Source of the DNA: Streptomyces sp. STR69
Lineage (GTDB): Bacteria > Actinomycetota > Actinomycetes > Streptomycetales > Streptomycetaceae
Length of the DNA stretch: 64,000 nucleotides
NCBI RefSeq assembly: GCF_024519455.1
Contig: NZ_JALJRY010000040.1
Location: forward strand, 31,133-95,132
Reading direction: 5' to 3'
The notes under the pieces are model-generated. The model saw only the letters and a program-made list of their open reading frames with translations. It did not search any database and had not been told where the DNA came from. Below, piece after piece: positions 58,836 to 64,000 of the stretch. Numbering within the stretch: the stretch's first letter is position 1; every line of letters starts with the position of its first letter. Both the position numbers and the translations under genes were made by a program.

Positions 58836-59464
58836 TTCACGTGCTCGATCTTGATGTACCGGCCGTTCTCCGCGCCGTAGGCCTTCTCGACGATCGGTCG
58901 TGCCGTGTCGGGGTCGTCGACCCCGACCAGCACGAACCCCCGCTCGTCCACGCCGACTTCACGCATCCGGAAGGTGCCGTCCCAGCGGCTCATGTCGTCG
59001 CCGACCCGCTCGGCCAGCGCGTCGAGCGTCTTCCGGTCGACGTCGGCGTCGTGAAGCCGCACGGTCACGCCCTTCACAACGGACCCGCAGACCTCGGCGT
59101 CGAAGATGGCCGAGGGTGGCACCCGCCATACGTCCACGCTCTTGCTGTCCTCGTCGAGGGAGAGACCGGTGTAGACGGCGGCGTAGCGGTCGGCGTGGGC
59201 GAGCTTGTCGATGCGGGCGACGACGCGTTCGAGGGGTTCGAGGGGGGAGTTGTCGTCGTAGGCGTCGGGGAGGCTGTCGACGGGGCGGGTGCCGACGCAC
59301 GCGCGATGGACACCGGTGTCGGCCTTCGGCCGGGCGCCGCTCACGGTCCCGTCGTCGGCACCCAGATTCATGAGCCCGTGCACGGCCAGGGCGACCAGGA
59401 CCGCCACGGCGACGATCGCGACGACCACGAAGGTCCACAGGTACTTCTTCAGGTGCTTCTCCAC
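58811..59464 (-). CDS. Membrane-anchored extracytoplasmic protein of unknown function
   Basis: A 217-aa protein. One N-terminal membrane helix (LWTFVVVAIVAVAVLVALAVHGL, residues 8-30) anchors an outer domain with cysteines in HRACVGTRP and AEVCGSVVKG. Two alpha/beta repeats can be seen (AHADRYAAVYTGLSLDEDSK, DAEVCGSVVKGVTVRLHDAD). GGAGGGGG lies 8 bases before the GTG at 59464. No family recognised. It is convergent with the permease. Confidence 0.78.
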   Translation of the reverse strand: MEKHLKKYLWTFVVVAIVAVAVLVALAVHGLMNLGADDGTVSGARPKADTGVHRACVGTRPVDSLPDAYDDNSPLEPLERVVARIDKLAHADRYAAVYTGLSLDEDSKSVDVWRVPPSAIFDAEVCGSVVKGVTVRLHDADVDRKTLDALAERVGDDMSRWDGTFRMREVGVDERGFVLVGVDDPDTARPIVEKAYGAENGRYIKIEHVNQASTLVG

Positions 59465-59525
59465 GCCGAATCCCCCTCCTACGCCTGACCCGACACTGTG
59501 ACGCGGCGGGAGCCGGACGCGTTCA

Positions 59526-59612
59526 GAGCCCACGGTCATCACCAACGCGGAGGGCACCAGGACCACGCCGTCCGCCGTCGCCTTCACGAAGGACGGTGAG
59601 GTGCTGGTCGGC
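59526..59612 (+). pseudogene. Short DnaK (Hsp70) N-terminal relic
   Basis: Twenty-nine in-frame codons read EPTVITNAEGTRTTPSAVAF followed by TKDGEVLVG, which matches the nucleotide-binding domain of DnaK at about residues 23-51. The rest of DnaK is absent on both sides: upstream codons do not continue the phosphate-1 motif, and downstream the sequence leaves the family. There is no start codon. A different helical-looking fragment (AVQEAAERATAIIGALLDRL in another frame, 59640-59700) follows. I read it as a recombination relic of an hsp70-like gene. Confidence 0.6.
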
Positions 59613-59726
59613 GGGTCGGCCGCTGAAACGGGACGCCGCGGCGGTCCAGGAGGCCGCCGAGAGGGCCACCGCCATCATCGGGGCGTTGCTCGACCGGCTG
59701 CCTTGGGCATCACGGACGCGGAGCTG

Positions 59727-60572
59727 TCAGCGGACCCAGGTACCGGTGAGGGCCTGGACGGCGGAGCCGTCGGGGTCGGCGAGGGTCGTGGCGACGAAGT
59801 CGCGGGCCCACTGCGAGGTCTGGACGCGGAAGGGCGGGTGGGCGGCGGTCAGGGCGTCGACGATCGGGACGGCCGCCTCGGCCGGCGTCTGGGCGTTGCC
59901 GAACGACTGCTGGGTGCGGGCGATGTAGGCCTGAAGCGCCGGGCCGTAGGGACCGGCGGCGGCAAGCAGGGCCGGGACGTCCAGGCCGAGGTTGGCGACG
60001 AACTCGCTTGCCACCGCACCCGGTTCGACCACGGTGACGTCGACGCCGACGGTCGCGGCGACCGGCGCGAGCGACTGCATGAAGCCCTCGACGGCGAACT
60101 TGGCCGCGCAGTACGCCTCGTTGAAGGGCTGGCCGACGGCGCCGCCGACGCTGCTGACGGTGATCACCCGGCCCTTCGACGCGCGGAGGTGCGGCAGGGC
60201 GGCCCGGGTCATCGCCACCACGCCGAAGAAGTTGACCTCCATCGCCGCGCGGACGTCCTCGACGCTGCTCTGCTCGATGGTGCCGACCTGGGCTGCGCCG
60301 GCGTTGTTGACCAACGCGTCCAGGCGGCCGTGCTCGGCGACGACCTCGTCCAGGCAGGCGGTGAGGCCGACGGTGTCGGTCACGTCCAGGCGCCTGACCT
60401 GGACGCGGTTCGCGACGCCCGCCTCGGCGGCGGCCTTGAGCAGGGCGTCCGCCTTGCCTGTGTCGCGCATGGTGGCGATGGTCGTCCAGCCCGCCCGTGC
60501 GGTGCCGACGGCCGTGGCCAGGCCGATGCCGGAGGACGTACCGGTGATCAGAACCGTCTTCGGGGAGGTCAT
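59727..60572 (-). CDS. Short-chain dehydrogenase/reductase
   Basis: A 281-aa classical SDR. The NAD(P) motif is VLITGTSSGIGLATAVGTARAG, then VNNAGAAQVG, the catalytic Ser in VITVSSVGGAVG and the Tyr-Lys in NEAYCAAKFAVEGF. The C-terminal ~90 residues form the substrate cover; the substrate is unknown. AAGGAAG is 7 bases before the ATG at 60572. It lies 55 bp downstream of the ArsR gene, likely in the same transcript. Confidence 0.92.
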   Translation of the reverse strand: MTSPKTVLITGTSSGIGLATAVGTARAGWTTIATMRDTGKADALLKAAAEAGVANRVQVRRLDVTDTVGLTACLDEVVAEHGRLDALVNNAGAAQVGTIEQSSVEDVRAAMEVNFFGVVAMTRAALPHLRASKGRVITVSSVGGAVGQPFNEAYCAAKFAVEGFMQSLAPVAATVGVDVTVVEPGAVASEFVANLGLDVPALLAAAGPYGPALQAYIARTQQSFGNAQTPAEAAVPIVDALTAAHPPFRVQTSQWARDFVATTLADPDGSAVQALTGTWVR

Positions 60573-60627
60573 GAGGGTCTTCCTTGCCTGGAGATACGAC
60601 GGGCCCGCGTGCAGCACATGACCCGAC

Positions 60628-60966
60628 TCATTCTGCACGCAGCACGAGTTCCAGCAGCCCCGGGAACCGGGCACCGAACTCTTCCCTCCGCAGCCGGTTG
60701 ACCCGCTTGGGCCCCTCGTCCCGCTGTTCCACGATCCCCGCGCCCCGCAGCACGGCGAAGTGATGACTCAGCGCGGCCTTGCCGACGGGCACGTCGAAGC
60801 TGCCACAGGTACGGGTCCAGTCGTCGGCCCCCGCCAACTCCCTTACGAGGGTGAGGCGTACGGGATCGGCGAGCGCGGCGAGGGCGGACTGCACGCGGAC
60901 GTCGTCGGGGTGGGTGTGTTCGGGGGCGGCCCGGTGACTTCCGGTGCTGCCGTCTCGCTGCGCCAC
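60628..60966 (-). CDS. ArsR/SmtB-type HTH regulator
   Basis: A 112-aa winged-helix regulator: VQSALAALADPVRLTLVREL, then PVGKAALSHHFAVLRGAGIV, with the wing ending RDEGPKRVNRLRREEFG. One cysteine stands before the recognition helix (WTRTCGSFDVP), in place of the metal motif ELCVC, so a thiol or redox signal is more likely than a metal. GGGAGG precedes the GTG at 60966. It is divergent from the quinone-reductase-like gene around a long palindrome, which it very probably binds. Confidence 0.88.
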   Translation of the reverse strand: MAQRDGSTGSHRAAPEHTHPDDVRVQSALAALADPVRLTLVRELAGADDWTRTCGSFDVPVGKAALSHHFAVLRGAGIVEQRDEGPKRVNRLRREEFGARFPGLLELVLRAE

Positions 60967-60993
60967 GCGGGCCTCCCACTTGCCGAGTGTTCG

Positions 60994-61029
60994 ATGAAAA
61001 CCATACACTCGCGAGTGTTCGCTTTTCAT
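60994..61029. promoter_or_regulatory. Long palindromic operator between the ArsR and quinone-reductase-like genes
   Basis: Core ACACTCG|CGAGTGT (61005-61018) is a perfect 14-bp palindrome. On the same centre lie outer arms ATGAAAA (60994-61000) and TTTTCAT (61023-61029). The half-site GAGTGTTCG also appears as a direct repeat at 60985-60993 and 61013-61021. The block lies 28 bp upstream of the ArsR GTG and 26 bp upstream of the reductase ATG. Confidence 0.75.
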
Positions 61030-61054
61030 TGAACAGTCGAGCAGGGAGTCCGGC

Positions 61055-62029
61055 ATGCGCGCGGTCGAAATCCAGGAGTACGGCGGTCCCGAGGTCCTGA
61101 AGAGCGTGGAGACGGAGACACCGCGCCCCGGCCCCGGCCAGGTGAGCGTCGACGTGGCGTACACCGGGGTGAACTTCGCCGACCTCAAGGCGCGCGGCGA
61201 GGGCTACCGGGTGCCAAGTCTCCCTTTCGTACCGGGACTTGAGGTCTCCGGCCGGGTACGGGAGATCGGCGCCGGTGTCGAAGGTCTCACCGTGGGCCAG
61301 GAGGTGGCGGCCCTGACGGCGGGCGGCGCGTACGCGGAGGTGGCCGTCACCGACGCGGTGACGGTCTTCCCCCTCCCCGAGGGCGTGGACCTCCGCACGG
61401 CCGCCACCCTCCCCACCGTCCTGCCGACCGCGTACGCCTTGATCCACTCGGTCGGCCGCCTCCAGCCCGGCGAGACACTGCTCGTACAGGGCGCGGCGGG
61501 CGGAATCGGCACGGTGGTGGGACAGTTGGCGCGGGCGGCGGGCGCCGGGGCGGTGTACGGGGTCGTATCGAGCGCGGCGAAGGCGGAGTTCGCGCGGGGG
61601 TACGGCTACGACGAGGTGTTCGTGGGCGAGTTCGAGACGCCGGTGCGGGCGGCGACGGCGGGGCGCGGGGTCGACCTGGCCCTGGACCCGGTGGGCGGCG
61701 ACACACTCCGCGCCGGCCTGGCCTCCCTCGCGACCTACGGCCGCCTGGTCTCCTTCGGCAACGCGAGCTCGGCGGAACCCTGGCAGCTGGGCCAGCCCGA
61801 GCTGTACCCCGGCGCCCTCTCCGTCTCCGGCTTCTCGATCCTGACCCTGGCACAGACCGACCCGGCGGCCTTACGAGCCCTGACCGAGCGGGCGTTCGCG
61901 ACGGTGGTCGACGGCACGGTGTCGTTGCCGGTGACAGCGGAGTTCGGGCTGTCGGAGGCGGCGGAGGCGCACCGGGTGATGGGGGCACGGACGAGCACGG
62001 GGAAGTTGCTGCTCAGGGTGGCGGAGTAA
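61055..62029 (+). CDS. Zinc-free MDR-family NAD(P)H:quinone oxidoreductase-like protein
   Basis: A 324-aa medium-chain reductase. It begins MRAVEIQEYGGPEVLKSVET, has the nucleotide motif LLVQGAAGGIGTVVGQLARA and FGLSEAAEAHRVMGARTSTGKLLL at the end, as in Qor-type enzymes. It lacks the catalytic zinc Cys/His ligands, which fits quinone or enone reduction rather than alcohol dehydrogenation. Codon 273 (61871-61873) is TTA, so expression should depend on bldA. GGGAG precedes the ATG. Likely controlled by the divergent ArsR. Confidence 0.92.
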   Translation: MRAVEIQEYGGPEVLKSVETETPRPGPGQVSVDVAYTGVNFADLKARGEGYRVPSLPFVPGLEVSGRVREIGAGVEGLTVGQEVAALTAGGAYAEVAVTDAVTVFPLPEGVDLRTAATLPTVLPTAYALIHSVGRLQPGETLLVQGAAGGIGTVVGQLARAAGAGAVYGVVSSAAKAEFARGYGYDEVFVGEFETPVRAATAGRGVDLALDPVGGDTLRAGLASLATYGRLVSFGNASSAEPWQLGQPELYPGALSVSGFSILTLAQTDPAALRALTERAFATVVDGTVSLPVTAEFGLSEAAEAHRVMGARTSTGKLLLRVAE

Positions 62030-62056
62030 GCACCCTTCACACACCCCGCGACGACG

Positions 62057-62248
62057 TCAGCGAAGCGTCGCCGTGAACGCCGACCAGGCCGCGCGGGTGA
62101 CGACCAGCACCGGGCCCTCGGAGACCTTGCTGTCACGCACCGGGACCACGGCGGGGAAAGCGGGGGCGATTTCTACGCAGTTGCCGCCGTTGTCGCCGCT
62201 GTAGCTGCTCTTGATCCAGGTGGCCGGGCCGAGTTCGTGCCTGTCCAT
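62057..62248 (-). CDS. DUF397-domain small protein
   Basis: A 63-aa protein with the DUF397 pattern: WIKSSYSGDNGGNCVEIAP, then VPVRDSKVSEGPVLVVTRAAWSAF. These small partners accompany XRE/DUF5753 regulators (WhiJ-like systems) throughout Streptomyces and can antagonise them. Its ATG lies inside the 3' part of the XRE frame, which overlaps it by 116 nt. It is convergent with the MDR gene. Confidence 0.93.
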   Translation of the reverse strand: MDRHELGPATWIKSSYSGDNGGNCVEIAPAFPAVVPVRDSKVSEGPVLVVTRAAWSAFTATLR

Positions 62249-63077
62249 GGTGCTCGTAACCCTCCATCACGTCGCTGATCAGAGCGGCGGATTCGCGGGC
62301 CGACGGAATGTCCGCCCTGAGCACATCATAGGTCTGGCTGTGGCGCGCGAAGGTGGTCGGATCGTTGTTGAAGTGGCCACGGTCCAGGGATTCCGAATAG
62401 ACCCACCGCCCGTCCGGCAGCTCGATCAACGACATCGAGTTGCGAGGGCGAATGAGTCCGAAGAGACCCGCCGGGGCCACCTGGATACGGATGTTGGGAC
62501 GCCGACCGACACTCAGTAGATGGGCGCACTGGTCCCGCATGGTCTCCGGACTACCCACCGCGTTACGCAGACAACTCTCGTCCAGAACAGCGACGTACAA
62601 CGGGCCCTCGTCGGCGAGGAAACGCGGCTGGCGGCTCAATCGGGCCCGGACGCGCGACTCGATCTCGTCAACGTCCGTGCGACTACGGCTGAACAGGGCA
62701 TGCGCATAGCCGGGCGTCTGCAACAGGCCCGGAATGACCTGGTCCTGATACTCCCTCAGCACTACCGCCCGCCCATCCATCTCAGCCCGCCGCTCGAACC
62801 AATCAGGATGCTGGACCTCGGGGTACCAGTCGATCTGGCGCCACATGCGCAGCAACGCCCCACCCGTACCCAGGATTTCGTCGCACTTCTTCGCGAACGA
62901 CTCCTGCGGAACCCGTGTGCCCGCCTCGACCTTGGCCACATGGGAACGGTCGCAAGGGATCTGCTTGGCCAACGCCTCCTGGGTGAGCAACTCGGCTTCC
63001 CGATAGAAGCGGAGTAAGTCACCGAAGAGCACCGCGTTACTGACTCCGCCCGTGGCCTCCGCATTTCGCTGGGTCAC
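62133..63077 (-). CDS. XRE-family regulator of the WhiJ/Scr1 (DUF5753) type with odd tail
   Basis: A 314-aa DNA-binding protein. HTH at residues ~15-70 (LFGDLLRFYREAELLTQEAL, DRSHVAKVEAGTRVPQESF), then the DUF5753 domain (YQDQVIPGLLQTPGYAHALF, VYVAVLDESCLRN-like, WVYSESLDRGHFNNDP). The family normally ends near ALISDVMEGYEHH. Here the frame continues 37 more Arg/Gln-rich codons through the DUF397 gene in another phase, so the original stop appears lost. GGGAGG precedes the GTG at 63077. Codon 21 (63015-63017) is TTA, implying bldA control. Confidence 0.88.
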   Translation of the reverse strand: MTQRNAEATGGVSNAVLFGDLLRFYREAELLTQEALAKQIPCDRSHVAKVEAGTRVPQESFAKKCDEILGTGGALLRMWRQIDWYPEVQHPDWFERRAEMDGRAVVLREYQDQVIPGLLQTPGYAHALFSRSRTDVDEIESRVRARLSRQPRFLADEGPLYVAVLDESCLRNAVGSPETMRDQCAHLLSVGRRPNIRIQVAPAGLFGLIRPRNSMSLIELPDGRWVYSESLDRGHFNNDPTTFARHSQTYDVLRADIPSARESAALISDVMEGYEHHGQARTRPGHLDQEQLQRRQRRQLRRNRPRFPRRGPGA

Positions 63078-63194
63078 AGAACCGGCCTCCCCTCCGTGGC
63101 AATGGCCCAGTGGCACGCGTCAAGCATTGATACGCACCGTTCCCCTACGCGACTCTCAATACACCCAGAGTGATGAAGTGGCCCCGGAGTGAAC

Positions 63195-63821
63195 ATGGTT
63201 GAGCCAATCTCGAAGCAGATCGAACAGGGAACGCTCGTTTACGACGCCAGTGCGAACAAGGTGGGCGAGTATCGGGGCAAGGCGGGCCCCTACGCGATGC
63301 TGCGCCCGGTCGGCGGCGGCCGGGAGTGGGAGGCCAACCCCGGGTCGGTACGTCCCGCGACTCCGGAGGAACGACTGAGCGCGAACGTGAAGGCGGCCAA
63401 CTCCCGCTCCGGCGAAGGGAATTCGGTGCCCTACGACATCAGTACGCCACCCTCCCCCATCCCCGACTGCCCGTCCTGCGCCGACCTCGCCGCACTCCGC
63501 CACGACGCCCGCGCCCGCGCCCGCAACGACGGCACCGCCGAGACCGACGCGAACGTCCTGCTGCGCCGGCACCAGCACCGGGACCACGACATCCGGCACC
63601 GGCGAATCTCCCGGTTCATTCCCTTCGCGATCACGCAAGACCCGGGCATGGAACCGGAGTACGAGGCTCACTGCGTCTCCTGCGCCGCAACATCCGGACC
63701 ATGCCCCGACCCGACAACCGTGGAGAAGTGGCAGCACAGCCACACCCAGGAGACCAGACACACCCGCTACCGCCGCAGCTTCGCGGACTATGCGGTGTTG
63801 GAGGCACAGGTTCAGGGGTGA
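63195..63821 (+). CDS. Composite protein ending in a DUF7848-like domain
   Basis: A 208-aa soluble protein of apparently three parts. Residues 1-70 (MVEPISKQIEQGTLVYDASA, YAMLRPVGGGREWEANPGSV) form a small beta domain. Residues 75-125 have a CPSC pair and basic helix (IPDCPSCADLAALRHDARAR). Residues 130-205 resemble DUF7848 (PEYEAHCVSCAATSGPCPDP, THTRYRRSFADYAVLE-like end). In other streptomycetes I remember these as separate neighbouring small genes, so this looks like a fusion. GGAG is 5 bases before ATG 63195. It is divergent from the XRE gene, its usual company. Confidence 0.72.
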   Translation: MVEPISKQIEQGTLVYDASANKVGEYRGKAGPYAMLRPVGGGREWEANPGSVRPATPEERLSANVKAANSRSGEGNSVPYDISTPPSPIPDCPSCADLAALRHDARARARNDGTAETDANVLLRRHQHRDHDIRHRRISRFIPFAITQDPGMEPEYEAHCVSCAATSGPCPDPTTVEKWQHSHTQETRHTRYRRSFADYAVLEAQVQG

Positions 63822-63900
63822 GCGCGGTGGGGGTTGGTTGGCAGGTGAACGTTGGGCCACTCGCTTCTTTGTCAGTGTCGGGCTTCCACGGACCGAGTAA

Positions 63901-63949
63901 AGGGCGCTCCCTGCGGTCGCGTCGCCTGCGGCGATGACCCTTCGGGTCA
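63901..63949. repeat. Run of three short hairpins
   Basis: Three small inverted repeats stand next to one another: AGGG-CGCT-CCCT (63901-63912), TCGCC-TGC-GGCGA (63922-63934) and TGACCC-TTC-GGGTCA (63935-63949). They begin 79 bp after the stop of the composite gene and lie in otherwise empty DNA running to the window end. They may act as a terminator or as a repetitive extragenic element. Confidence 0.6.
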
Positions 63950-64000
63950 CCCTTGACTAGGTCCGCTCCAGCCCGTTTGAGAAGCGAGCGAGCGGCCGGG

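Overview
The window is high-GC actinobacterial chromosome, almost certainly Streptomyces. The evidence is strong G/C bias at third codon positions, frequent GTG starts, rare TTA codons, an AsnC/TetR/XRE-DUF397 regulator mix, and a 14-gene nuo operon beside futalosine-pathway menaquinone genes. No rRNA, tRNA, CRISPR array, insertion sequence or prophage was recognised; nearly all the DNA is explained by about 62 protein genes.

Layout. 1-6.2 kb: an ATP-grasp gene cut by the window edge, fumarylacetoacetase, an M56 metallopeptidase, a decayed HEAT-repeat tail, RecQ and a small secreted protein. 6.2-22.2 kb: a complete nuoA-N operon on the minus strand (nuoA at 22.2 kb, nuoN at 6.2 kb), with most junctions overlapping as ATGA or GTGA and a bidirectional terminator after nuoN. 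A 745-bp intergenic region with Rex-operator-like sites separates nuoA from a divergent NlpC/P60 hydrolase. 23.9-27.7 kb: peptide deformylase, a MenJ-like reductase, a GNAT, a one-PASTA protein and menG. 27.7-33.3 kb: a three-gene cell-surface polysaccharide operon (membrane protein, deacetylase-glycosyltransferase fusion of MatB type, acyltransferase) and a GH18-like lipoprotein. 33.3-38.3 kb: a minus-strand row running mqnA, a Ser/Thr kinase, a truncated prepilin-peptidase-like protein, mqnC and a small imidazolonepropionase-like protein. 38.6-42.2 kb: a cold-shock protein with a structured leader, a methyltransferase and a four-gene WXG100-like (type VII secretion-like) cassette. 42.5-49.6 kb: a KstD-like flavoprotein, an acyl-CoA synthetase, a MaoC-type hydratase with twin operator palindromes, a DUF6716-like glycosyltransferase and a TetR regulator. 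49.6-56.9 kb: mqnE, an AsnC regulator, ubiX, mqnP and a ubiD-type decarboxylase, interleaved with GNAT, rhomboid and Uma2 genes and a 59-codon zinc-ribbon gene. 56.9-64 kb: a PLDc_N protein, an NCS1 permease, an anchored unknown, a short DnaK relic, an ArsR-SDR unit divergent from a quinone-reductase-like gene around a long palindrome, an XRE/DUF397 pair and a composite DUF7848-like protein.

How it works together. The window is dominated by menaquinone biology. MqnA, MqnE and MqnC make most of the dihydroxynaphthoate precursor (MqnB and MqnD are not here). MqnP prenylates it, the UbiD/UbiX pair decarboxylates it, MenG methylates it, the MenJ-like flavoprotein probably saturates part of the tail, and complex I reduces the finished quinone. 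These genes lie in four separated groups rather than one operon, with unrelated genes between them.

All assignments come from reading the sequence and recalled family knowledge; no database search was run.
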